A stretch of 5,646 bases of DNA from Pseudomonadota bacterium (GTDB lineage Bacteria > Pseudomonadota > Gammaproteobacteria > GRL18), in NCBI GenBank assembly GCA_030632745.1, contig DAOVUE010000129.1:1-5646 (forward strand), written 5' to 3'. Below, one piece after another: positions 1-5,446 of the stretch. Every line of letters begins with the position of its first letter. The first letter of the stretch is position 1. The notes beneath the pieces were generated by a model. The model had not been told where the DNA came from, did not search any database, and worked only from the letters and a program-made list of their open reading frames with translations. Position numbers and translations under genes: made by a program.

Positions 1-151
1 GGCATTTGAGACAAAATGGAGAGCGGGGAGATTACTTGAATTTCATGTTCGGTTACAGGGGCTAATACCAGCCTCCACCTTACTATAACCTGATGATTTA
101 TTTGTTTTTATTGGAAATCCAGCAGAGACTTCCTGCTGAGACCAGACTGTA
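1..151. other. Region downstream of tRNA-Ser with no recognisable gene
   Basis: I find no gene that I can support here. A plus-strand frame is open from the window edge to a TAA at 86-88, about 28 codons, and could be the tail of a convergent gene. Its sequence matches no family I recognise, and a frame this short can arise by chance. A 6-bp perfect stem (CAGCAG at 120-125 with CTGCTG at 133-138, 7-nt loop) follows the tRNA on the minus strand. It could help 3' processing or termination, but it lacks a downstream U-tract. Confidence 0.4.
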
Positions 152-243
152 TGGCGAAGAGGGGGGGATTCGAACCCCCGATACGGGATAAACCGTATAC
201 TCCCTTAGCAGGGGAGCGCCTTCAGCCGCTCGGCCACCTCTCC
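152..243 (-). tRNA. tRNA-Ser, anticodon GCU (reads AGC/AGU), CCA encoded
   Basis: A complete class II (long variable arm) serine tRNA gene is visible. The 7-bp acceptor stem pairs 237-243 with 156-162 and includes one G-U wobble. The discriminator base is G at 155, and the CCA tail is encoded at 152-154. The anticodon stem is 200-204/212-216, with loop CTGCTAA and anticodon GCT at 207-209. The variable arm has a 6-bp stem, 181-186/193-198, as expected for tRNA-Ser. The T stem is five G-C pairs at 163-167/175-179 around a TTCGAAT loop. It lies 82 bp downstream of csrA on the same strand, the usual place for this tRNA in many gammaproteobacteria. It could be read from its own promoter or by readthrough from csrA, since no terminator is visible between them. 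Confidence 0.98.
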
Positions 244-257
244 AAAATTTGAACGCT

Positions 258-286
258 AGGATACCCTTAGTTAGCCTTCAGGTAAA
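258..286 (-). promoter_or_regulatory. Probable sigma-70 promoter of tRNA-Ser
   Basis: On the minus strand a -35 box TTTACC (281-286) and a -10 box TATCCT (258-263) are separated by exactly 17 bp. Each matches four of six consensus bases. Transcription would start near 250-251, about 7-8 nt before the mature tRNA 5' end. The short leader and the phased A-tracts just upstream (290-333) fit a stable-RNA promoter with an UP-like element. The start site is inferred from spacing only. Confidence 0.6.
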
Positions 287-289
287 GTC

Positions 290-333
290 TTTTTTAACTT
301 TTCTTAACTTTTTCTTAATTTTTTCTTAATTTT
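290..333 (-). repeat. Phased A-tract array (degenerate TTAAGAAAA tandem repeat) upstream of the tRNA promoter
   Basis: Read on the minus strand, five A-tracts lie at 330-333, 319-324, 309-313, 299-302 and 290-295. Their centres are about 10, 10.5, 10.5 and 8 bp apart, close to one helical turn. The spacer between tracts is mostly TTAAG or similar, giving a degenerate 10-11-bp tandem repeat. The csrA stop codon (326-328) lies inside the array. Phased A-tracts are known to bend DNA, and A-rich DNA upstream of -35 can act as an UP element. Here they would sit at roughly -40 to -82 relative to the inferred tRNA start. The repeat is seen directly; its role is inferred. Confidence 0.55.
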
Positions 334-523
334 CTTTATCTGTATCAGAATCTGATATCTTTTCATTCTGGATACGATCGTAGATTTCTTCCCGATGTAC
401 CGACACATCTTTAGGTGCATCGATGCCGATACGCACCTGATTCCCTTTCACACCTAACACTGTGATATTGACATCATCACCGATAATGAGTGTTTCACCA
501 ACACGACGAGTTAAAATTAGCAC
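326..523 (-). CDS. csrA: Carbon storage regulator CsrA/RsmA (translational regulator)
   Basis: CsrA is a small cytoplasmic homodimer that binds GGA motifs in mRNA leaders and represses or activates translation. It controls central carbon use, motility and biofilm functions. This 65-residue protein starts with the canonical N-terminal strand [11 protein letters not shown] and carries the RNA-binding residues L4, R6 and R7. The VHREEIY segment (42-48) contains the second RNA-binding side, including R44. The C-terminal tail from about residue 55 is Ser/Asp/Lys-rich, hydrophilic and variable in the family. The start codon is GTG, fixed by the conserved N-terminus and by a strong AAGGAG seven nt upstream. 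It lies 57 bp after lysC in the same direction and 82 bp before tRNA-Ser. The GGA in its own ribosome-binding site makes autoregulation possible, as known for E. coli csrA, but no clear hairpin-displayed site is visible. Confidence 0.98.
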   Translation of the reverse strand: MLILTRRVGETLIIGDDVNITVLGVKGNQVRIGIDAPKDVSVHREEIYDRIQNEKISDSDTDKEN

Positions 524-530
524 TATGGTT

Positions 531-536
531 CTCCTT
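531..536 (-). promoter_or_regulatory. Shine-Dalgarno of csrA, fixes the GTG start
   Basis: AAGGAG on the minus strand lies seven nt before the GTG at 521-523. There is no ATG alternative that would preserve the conserved CsrA N-terminus. This is the strongest ribosome-binding site in the window. It also contains the GGA core recognised by CsrA proteins, so it could double as an autoregulatory site. Confidence 0.85.
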
Positions 537-567
537 TACACTTAGTAAGACTACATTTAACAATACG

Positions 568-573
568 GTTATA
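568..573 (-). promoter_or_regulatory. Possible -10 element (TATAAC) for csrA
   Basis: TATAAC on the minus strand, just after the lysC stop, matches five of six bases of the -10 consensus. It would give a leader of about 38 nt. The matching -35 position falls inside the lysC 3' end and is poor (GGAACA at 17-bp spacing). csrA could instead be expressed by readthrough from lysC. This is a weak prediction. Confidence 0.25.
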
Positions 574-580
574 TCTTAAG

Positions 581-1834
581 CTAGCTCGCTTGTTCCAGGC
601 CAAAGGCACTATGTAGAGTCCTGACACCTAATTCAAGATACTTTTCATCAACCACTACAGAAATTTTTATCTCTGAAGTTGCAATCATATTAATATTTAT
701 ACCTTCATCGGCCAGAGCTTTAAACATAGTACTGGCGATACCGGCATGTGAGCGCATTCCCACGCCGACCAATGAGATTTTAACAATTTTGTCATCACCA
801 ACCACTTCTCTTGCACCCAGTTCACCGGCTATTTTATGCAGAATATCTTTTGCTGTTGAATAATCATTACGATGTACAGTAAAAGTAAAATCAGTTGTTC
901 CATCTGCACCAATGTTCTGGATAATCATATCAATTTCAATATTACTGTCGCCAATAGGTCCCAGGATATTATGAGCTACACCCGGTTTGTCTGGAACCCC
1001 CAGCATAGTCAATTTAGCTTCATCACGATTAAAGGCAATACCAGAGATCAATGCCTGTTCCATTTCATTTTCCTCATTCTTATCTTCAAAAGTAATTAAC
1101 GTACCATTGGCGCCGTCATCAGTAAAATTGGGCTCATCAAAACTGGACAGTACCCGCAGCGGCACATTATATTTTCCTGCAAATTCAACGGCTCGAATTT
1201 GTAAAACCTTGGAGCCGAGACTGGCCATCTCCAGCATTTCTTCAAAAGTGATTTTATCCAGACGTCTCGCCTCAGGAACCACTCGCGGATCAGTAGTATA
1301 CACACCATCAACATCAGTATAAATCTGACATTCATCCGCTTTAAGAGCTGCGGCCAATGCCACTGCTGTGGTATCCGAGCCGCCTCGACCCAGAGTGGTA
1401 ATATTACCTGATTCATCAACCCCCTGAAAACCTGCCACAACAATCACCCTGCCTTTCTGTAGATCAAAGCGTATATTTTTCTCTTCAATATCCAGAATTC
1501 GTGCTTTATTGTGAGCACTATCAGTGAGAATATGTACCTGAGAGCCTGTGTAGGAACGAGCGGCAATATCGCGCTTATTCAGTGCCATACTCAATAAAGC
1601 AATAGTAACCTGCTCACCGGTTGAAAGTAATACATCGTATTCTCTCGCATCAGGTTTTTCATTGATACTTTGGGCCAGTGCAACCAGTCGGTTTGTTTCA
1701 CCACTCATGGCTGAAACAACCACGATGATATCATCACCCCGGGCACGAAACTTACCGATCCGCTCAGCAACATTTTCTATGCGATCGACCGTACCGACTG
1801 AAGTACCTCCAAATTTTTGAACAATTAGTGCCAT
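581..1834 (-). CDS. lysC: Aspartate kinase (LysC-type, ACT-regulated)
   Basis: Aspartokinase phosphorylates L-aspartate with ATP to give 4-phospho-aspartate, the committed step to lysine, threonine, methionine and diaminopimelate. The 417-residue protein has an N-terminal amino-acid-kinase domain (about 1-230) with KFGGTS at 7-12, SAMSG at 41-45, STGE at 71-74, TTLGRGGSDTTA at 146-157 and YTDVDGVYTTDPR at 172-184. Two ACT domains follow, about 264-335 and 350-415, where feedback effectors (lysine and/or threonine) bind in this class. The length and single-enzyme layout fit the Pseudomonas/Bacillus/Corynebacterium-type aspartokinase, not the fused aspartokinase-homoserine dehydrogenases. The ATG start precedes the conserved ALIVQKFGG start of the family, although no good Shine-Dalgarno is visible. 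A miniature snap-back element lies upstream, between it and alaS. An internal start at Met258 may yield a separate beta subunit. No catalytic motif appears damaged. Confidence 0.98.
   Translation of the reverse strand: MALIVQKFGGTSVGTVDRIENVAERIGKFRARGDDIIVVVSAMSGETNRLVALAQSINEKPDAREYDVLLSTGEQVTIALLSMALNKRDIAARSYTGSQVHILTDSAHNKARILDIEEKNIRFDLQKGRVIVVAGFQGVDESGNITTLGRGGSDTTAVALAAALKADECQIYTDVDGVYTTDPRVVPEARRLDKITFEEMLEMASLGSKVLQIRAVEFAGKYNVPLRVLSSFDEPNFTDDGANGTLITFEDKNEENEMEQALISGIAFNRDEAKLTMLGVPDKPGVAHNILGPIGDSNIEIDMIIQNIGADGTTDFTFTVHRNDYSTAKDILHKIAGELGAREVVGDDKIVKISLVGVGMRSHAGIASTMFKALADEGININMIATSEIKISVVVDEKYLELGVRTLHSAFGLEQAS
1061..1075 (-). promoter_or_regulatory. Possible internal translation start for the aspartokinase beta subunit (Met258 of LysC)
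   Basis: Inside lysC, the minus strand has GAGG at 1072-1075, eight nt before an in-frame ATG at 1061-1063. Starting there would produce a 160-residue protein holding both ACT domains and no kinase domain. In Bacillus subtilis and Corynebacterium glutamicum, alpha2beta2 aspartokinases are known to make their beta subunit from such an in-frame start at an equivalent place. The preceding residues (DKNEENE) form a hydrophilic linker at the domain boundary. The signal is suggestive, not proof, because purine-rich Glu codons can mimic a Shine-Dalgarno. Confidence 0.5.
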
Positions 1835-1866
1835 TGTTAATATTTCATTTTTAATTAAGAACTAAA

Positions 1867-1885
1867 GAGGTACTTGCAAAACTCC
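1867..1885. repeat. Left terminal inverted repeat of the miniature element
   Basis: This 19-bp sequence is perfectly complementary to 2001-2019. The outer base at 1866 also pairs with 2020, but those two bases are better read as part of the flanking TAAA duplication. Read outward toward lysC it contains TTGCAA, which resembles a -35 hexamer. Confidence 0.9.
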
Positions 1886-1949
1886 TCAATACGTCATTCA
1901 TGCGAAGGCAGGAATCTAGAAATCAAAGACTTACAGTCAATAAATATGG

Positions 1950-1997
1950 ATTCCCGCTTAAAGCTTGCCCCTAGCGAATGCAGGGGAATGCGGGAAT
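1950..1997. repeat. Nested palindrome inside the miniature element (ATTCCCGC/GCGGGAAT)
   Basis: ATTCCCGC at 1950-1957 pairs with GCGGGAAT at 1990-1997. A second stem, CCCCT at 1968-1972 with AGGGG at 1982-1986, is nested within it. A related but degenerate hairpin lies at 1896-1915 in the left half of the element. The ATTCCC...GGGAAT core resembles the palindromic repeats scattered through many proteobacterial genomes, such as the Neisseria dRS3 type. The RNA of either strand should fold here. Confidence 0.7.
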
Positions 1998-2000
1998 GAC

Positions 2001-2019
2001 GGAGTTTTGCAAGTACCTC
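2001..2019. repeat. Right terminal inverted repeat of the miniature element
   Basis: This is the perfect inverted partner of 1867-1885. It ends 18 bp before the last base of the alaS stop codon at 2038, so the element inserted immediately downstream of alaS without touching the coding sequence. Confidence 0.9.
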
Positions 2020-2037
2020 TAAAATGTAGAAAGCCAG

Positions 2038-4704
2038 TTATTCTAACTGATTTTCTATCCAAGATGGAACACTCAATAGTGCTTTTTCTAAATTTTCCGG
2101 CTGGTTACCTCCAGCCATTGCCATATCCGGACGGCCGCCGCCTTTACCACCCACCTGATGGGCAACGCAATTAACCAGATCTCCCGCCTTAATCCGCTGC
2201 GTGCTGTCCTTACTGACTCCGGCTGCCAGACTAACTTTGTCACCGGAAACAACAGCTAAAATAATCGCACAACTACCCAGTTTTGATTTAAGCTGATCCA
2301 TTGTATCTCGTAAGCCCTTAGCATCAACACCGTCTAACTTAGCCGCCAGAACTTTAATGCCTTTAATCTCTACGGCATTATCGGTTAATTCACTGCCCTG
2401 AGCATTAGCCAGTTTACCTTTAAGCTGCTGCAATTCTTTTTCCAGTTTTCTGGAACGTTCCATTAGAGCTGATACTTTGTTATACATAGTATCACGATTT
2501 GCTTTGAGTAAAGAGGCCGTTTGATCAATTTGCTGCTCACACTGCTCTATGTAGCTTAGTGCACCCTGCCCCGTTACCGCTTCAATACGACGAACTCCTG
2601 CAGCAACACCGCTTTCAGAGGTAATTTTCATTAAACCAATATCACCTGTGCGCTGCACATGCAGTCCGCCGCAGAGTTCCACTGAAAAATCACTCATGCT
2701 CAAAACACGTACCTGATCAGCATATTTCTCACCAAATAGAGCCATAGCACCACTTTCTCTGGCAGCATCAATATCCATCAATTTTGTTTCAACCGGATAA
2801 TTATTTCTTATCTGCTGATTAACCAGGGTTTCAATTGCCTGTAATTGCTCCGCACTGATGGCTTCAAAGTGTGAAAAATCAAAGCGCAGTTTTTCATTAT
2901 CAACCAGAGAACCCTTCTGCTGCACATGCTCACCAAGAATTTTACGCAAAGCAGCATGTAATAAGTGGGTTGCAGAGTGATTATAGGTAATATCACCACG
3001 TTTTATAGTATCGACCTGCGTATTAACTGTATCGCCGACGTTCAGCGTCCCATGCTTCAACTGACCTATATGAACAAATACATCACTCTTTTTCTGCGTA
3101 TCCATGACATAAAATTCAGCATTACTGGTAGTGATAGTACCGGTATCACCCACCTGACCACCGGATTCACCATAAAATGGCGTACTGTCCAAAACAATCA
3201 TAACAGGCTGCTGCTCGCCAGAATGCATCTCAGCAGAAAGACTATCGTTTAATTCACCTGAGCTGACAATACTGAGTATTATGCCATTGCCGTTTTCAAG
3301 CTGTTCATATCCCAAAAATTCAGTTTTTCCTTCCAGTTCAAGTTCATCATCATAATCAATAGCAAATGAACTGGATGAACGAGCCATTTCGCGCTGCTTT
3401 TCCATGGCCTTTTCATAGCCCGCACGATCAATTTCTAATTGATGTTCTCTGGCGACATCGGCAGTGAGATCCACAGGAAAACCATAGGTATCATAAAGTT
3501 TAAAGACTGTTTCACCGGGAATGACTTTATCCTTATTATCAGCAATAATCTGTTCAAGAATATGCATACCCTGATCTAAAGTTTCAGCAAAACGTTCTTC
3601 TTCCTGCTTGAGAACTTTTTTAACCTGTTGTTGTGCCTTAGTTAATTCTGGGTAGGCTTGTCCCATTTCCTGCACTAAGACGTCAACCAGTTTATAGAAA
3701 AAGGGTTCTCTCAGGCCCAGTTTATGTCCATGACGAACAGCGCGTCGAATAATACGTCTCAGCACATAACCCCGTCCTTCATTGGAAGGAATAACACCAT
3801 CAACAATCAAAAAGGAACAGGCCCGAATGTGATCGGCAATCACACGTAAGGACTTATTTTCCAGATCGTTATACGCGGCTAATGCTGCAATGGTTTTAAT
3901 AATATGCTGGAACAGGTCAATTTCATAATTATTGTGAACACCCTGCAGAATAGCAGCTAAACGTTCCATGCCCATACCCGTATCCACAGAAGGATGCGGT
4001 AAAGCGGTCATTTTTCCGGATTTATCCCGGTTATACTGCATGAAAACCAGATTCCAGATTTCAATATAGCGATCACCATCTTCATCAGCTGAGCCTGGAG
4101 GACCACCCGCTATATCCGCGCCGTGATCATAGAAAATTTCACTGCAGGGGCCGCAGGGACCGGTATCACCCATGGACCAGAAATTATCTTTAGCACCAAT
4201 TTTAGAAAAACGCTGAGGGGATACGTTTAACTCATTAAGCCAGATATCAGTCGCTTCCTCATCTTCTTCAAAAACAGTGATCCACAGGCGTTCTTCAGAC
4301 AAACCAATTTCTTTGGTTAGAAAGTCCCAGGCATATTGAATGGCTTCACGTTTAAAATAATCACCAAAGCTGAAATTACCGAGCATTTCAAAAAAGGTAT
4401 GGTGTCTGGCAGTATAGCCGACATTTTCTAAATCATTGTGTTTGCCGCCCGCACGGACACAGCGCTGACTGCTGGTTGCTCGCTTATAATTACGCTTATC
4501 CTGCCCTAAAAAGACATCTTTAAACTGTACCATTCCTGCATTGGTGAATAATAAAGTGGGATCATTTCCCGGCACTAAAGAACTGCTGGGCACACGTGTG
4601 TGCCCGTGTGCTTCAAAAAATTCTAGAAATGCAGTACGAAGTTGTGCACTTGTTTTGAAAGCTCTGGTTTTATTCGAGCGGTTTTCAGTAGAGCTATTTG
4701 CCAT
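2038..4704 (-). CDS. alaS: Alanine--tRNA ligase
   Basis: AlaRS attaches alanine to tRNA-Ala in the cytoplasm and hydrolyses mischarged Ser- and Gly-tRNA-Ala. The 888-residue protein has the class II catalytic core (about 15-260). It includes the segment near residues 43-58 ([15 protein letters not shown]), HNDLE at 89-93, motif 2 in [16 protein letters not shown] (103-118), GPCGPCSEI at 182-190 and motif 3 in [10 protein letters not shown] (241-250). The tRNA-recognition region follows, to about 460. The editing domain carries the metal-binding set H576 and H580 (HSATH) with C678 and H682 (CGGLH), equivalent to E. coli H564, H568, C666 and H670. A coiled-coil lies at about 720-770, then the C-Ala domain with [15 protein letters not shown] (852-866). 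It is slightly longer than the E. coli enzyme, with about 12 extra polar residues at the N-terminus. The ATG start has AGGA 11 nt upstream. It follows recX by 57 bp and is followed by a miniature element before lysC. Confidence 0.99.
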   Translation of the reverse strand: MANSSTENRSNKTRAFKTSAQLRTAFLEFFEAHGHTRVPSSSLVPGNDPTLLFTNAGMVQFKDVFLGQDKRNYKRATSSQRCVRAGGKHNDLENVGYTARHHTFFEMLGNFSFGDYFKREAIQYAWDFLTKEIGLSEERLWITVFEEDEEATDIWLNELNVSPQRFSKIGAKDNFWSMGDTGPCGPCSEIFYDHGADIAGGPPGSADEDGDRYIEIWNLVFMQYNRDKSGKMTALPHPSVDTGMGMERLAAILQGVHNNYEIDLFQHIIKTIAALAAYNDLENKSLRVIADHIRACSFLIVDGVIPSNEGRGYVLRRIIRRAVRHGHKLGLREPFFYKLVDVLVQEMGQAYPELTKAQQQVKKVLKQEEERFAETLDQGMHILEQIIADNKDKVIPGETVFKLYDTYGFPVDLTADVAREHQLEIDRAGYEKAMEKQREMARSSSSFAIDYDDELELEGKTEFLGYEQLENGNGIILSIVSSGELNDSLSAEMHSGEQQPVMIVLDSTPFYGESGGQVGDTGTITTSNAEFYVMDTQKKSDVFVHIGQLKHGTLNVGDTVNTQVDTIKRGDITYNHSATHLLHAALRKILGEHVQQKGSLVDNEKLRFDFSHFEAISAEQLQAIETLVNQQIRNNYPVETKLMDIDAARESGAMALFGEKYADQVRVLSMSDFSVELCGGLHVQRTGDIGLMKITSESGVAAGVRRIEAVTGQGALSYIEQCEQQIDQTASLLKANRDTMYNKVSALMERSRKLEKELQQLKGKLANAQGSELTDNAVEIKGIKVLAAKLDGVDAKGLRDTMDQLKSKLGSCAIILAVVSGDKVSLAAGVSKDSTQRIKAGDLVNCVAHQVGGKGGGRPDMAMAGGNQPENLEKALLSVPSWIENQLE

Positions 4705-4761
4705 TTAAAACATGTTCCTAATTTTAAATTTATTATTAATAATATGAGGTACTTATAGTTG
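4705..4761 (-). promoter_or_regulatory. recX-alaS spacer: alaS leader with a 14-bp palindrome
   Basis: The spacer is very AT-rich and contains the perfect palindrome TATTATTAATAATA at 4731-4744. An AGGA (4716-4719) precedes a two-codon frame, ATG TTT TAA (4705-4713), which abuts the alaS ATG in frame. E. coli AlaRS is known to repress its own gene by binding a palindrome flanking the transcription start, so this palindrome could be an operator. AT-rich palindromes also arise easily by chance. I see no convincing -35/-10 pair, so alaS may be cotranscribed with recX. Confidence 0.3.
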
Positions 4762-5328
4762 TTATTCAAATAAATTGCCAAAAAATCGGCGAATACATTC
4801 ACCACTAAAGCCCCGTTGATATAAAAAACGTGACTGTTTATTTTGTTCTTTGTAATTGTCTGGAATTTGTTCTCCAAAACGCTTATAGTGTACGGCTTTA
4901 ATATGCTCATGCCAGAAGTCATAAGACATTTCCAGATGGTCAGCAATTAATTCGTTAGAAATTTTACGTTCTAATAATTCATGACGGATTTTTACAGGGC
5001 CTGAACCCCGGTTAACCCGTGAGCGAATAAAACTTTCTGCAAACCTGGATTCATTTAACAGATTATCATCAAGCAATTGTTGCAGAACCGTTTCAATTTG
5101 AGCCGTTTTCAGCTCTTGCTCTTGCGCTTGATCTTTTTCATCCATAAAAACATCATCCATGATGACATTTTTTTTACTGCTGAATTTTAGTTTCAGCTTT
5201 TTCCTCAGTTCTGCAATACTATGCTCCCTGACGGCTAAAATATTCATTGCTGAAATTTTAATGGACGTCAGTTGTTTTTTTAACTGTTTTTGTGCTATTA
5301 GTTTTTTTTCTAGAGGATCATCATTCAT
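4762..5328 (-). CDS. recX: Regulatory protein RecX
   Basis: RecX binds RecA filaments and limits their extension and their recombinase and coprotease activities. The 188-residue protein shows the three tandem three-helix RecX repeats: MNILAVREHSIAELRKKL (28-45), LLNESRFAESFIRSRVNRGS (90-109) with KIRHELLERK following, and KQSRFLYQRGFSGECIRRFF (164-183). It is longer than the common 150-160 residues because of a charged insert (about 51-78) between repeat 1 and repeat 2. The ATG at 5326-5328 is chosen because it leaves a normal N-terminal helix before repeat 1. It has no clear Shine-Dalgarno, and Met28 is too deep in the first repeat to be a good alternative. recX usually follows recA; here the upstream neighbour on the same strand is a HupE-like gene, with no recA in the window. 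No LexA box is seen upstream. Confidence 0.93.
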   Translation of the reverse strand: MNDDPLEKKLIAQKQLKKQLTSIKISAMNILAVREHSIAELRKKLKLKFSSKKNVIMDDVFMDEKDQAQEQELKTAQIETVLQQLLDDNLLNESRFAESFIRSRVNRGSGPVKIRHELLERKISNELIADHLEMSYDFWHEHIKAVHYKRFGEQIPDNYKEQNKQSRFLYQRGFSGECIRRFFGNLFE

Positions 5329-5371
5329 TATTATCGTAACAATAGTGTATCACGAGCCGAATCAACTCGCG

Positions 5372-5380
5372 ATTTTAGCA
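5372..5380 (-). promoter_or_regulatory. Possible extended -10 promoter for recX
   Basis: The minus strand reads TGC then TAAAAT (5372-5377), an extended -10 with five of six consensus bases. No good -35 lies at 17 bp (TCCCAC), but extended -10 promoters can work without one. Transcription would begin near 5365, giving a leader of about 37 nt before the recX ATG. If real, recX has its own promoter and does not depend on recA readthrough. The rest of 5329-5446 shows no gene and no clear terminator. Confidence 0.35.
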
Positions 5381-5446
5381 TAGTATTTTATTTAGTGGGA
5401 GAGAAAATCAGGTCATAATTAGAAAAAGTGAATTAATGCAGGCCGT

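Larger units (their letters stand above)
1867..2019. mobile_element. Miniature inverted-repeat (MITE-like) snap-back element, 153 bp
   Basis: The alaS-lysC gap is mostly one non-coding element. It is bounded by perfect 19-bp terminal inverted repeats, GAGGTACTTGCAAAACTCC at 1867-1885 and its exact complement at 2001-2019. The flanks are direct repeats TAAA at 1863-1866 and 2020-2023, consistent with a 4-bp target-site duplication. Subterminal inverted repeats CGTCATTC (1892-1899) and GAATGACG (1994-2001) extend the fold-back. Two inner palindromes of the ATTCCCGC...GCGGGAAT kind are present. There is no plausible transposase frame, so movement would need an enzyme supplied in trans. The parental IS family is not certain; an IS5-like group is possible from the size of the duplication. 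It sits between stop and start codons, so it breaks no gene, but it would be transcribed if alaS reads into lysC. Confidence 0.85.

Noticed and set aside
120..138. Hairpin after tRNA-Ser as an intrinsic terminator
   Set aside because: The stem is only six base pairs and is followed by GATTTCC instead of a U-tract, so it is not called as a terminator.
590..615. A GG-N10-GC pattern at the lysC 3' end, resembling a sigma-54 promoter for csrA
   Set aside because: It lies in coding sequence and matches the flanking consensus poorly. Such spacing occurs often by chance.
872..1443. Open frames of 75-115 codons on both strands inside lysC
   Set aside because: They overlap the well-supported aspartokinase frame, have no family signature or ribosome-binding site, and look like shadows of its codon pattern.
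1867..2019. The fold-back element as a CRISPR unit or riboswitch for lysC (lysine leader)
   Set aside because: It has only one repeat pair in inverted orientation, transposon-like ends and a target duplication. No conserved lysine riboswitch core was recognised.
1965..2174. A 69-codon plus-strand frame running from the miniature element into alaS
   Set aside because: It starts in the snap-back repeat and continues antisense to the conserved C-Ala region of alaS. The composition is accidental, and no start signal is seen.
2808..3252. Short frames overlapping alaS on both strands
   Set aside because: They lie within the editing-domain coding region of alaS, which has intact motifs, and resemble no protein family.
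4623..4946. A 107-codon minus-strand frame spanning the recX 3' end, the spacer and the alaS 5' end
   Set aside because: It is out of frame with two real genes and crosses a very AT-rich spacer. Its product resembles no known family.
5159..5383. A 74-codon hydrophobic plus-strand frame opposite recX
   Set aside because: The Phe/Leu-rich sequence is the antisense of Lys/Glu-rich RecX codons, a common artefact that mimics a membrane protein.
5329..5446. Search for a LexA (SOS) box upstream of recX
   Set aside because: No CTG-N10-CAG-like operator with supporting bases is present on either strand in this gap.
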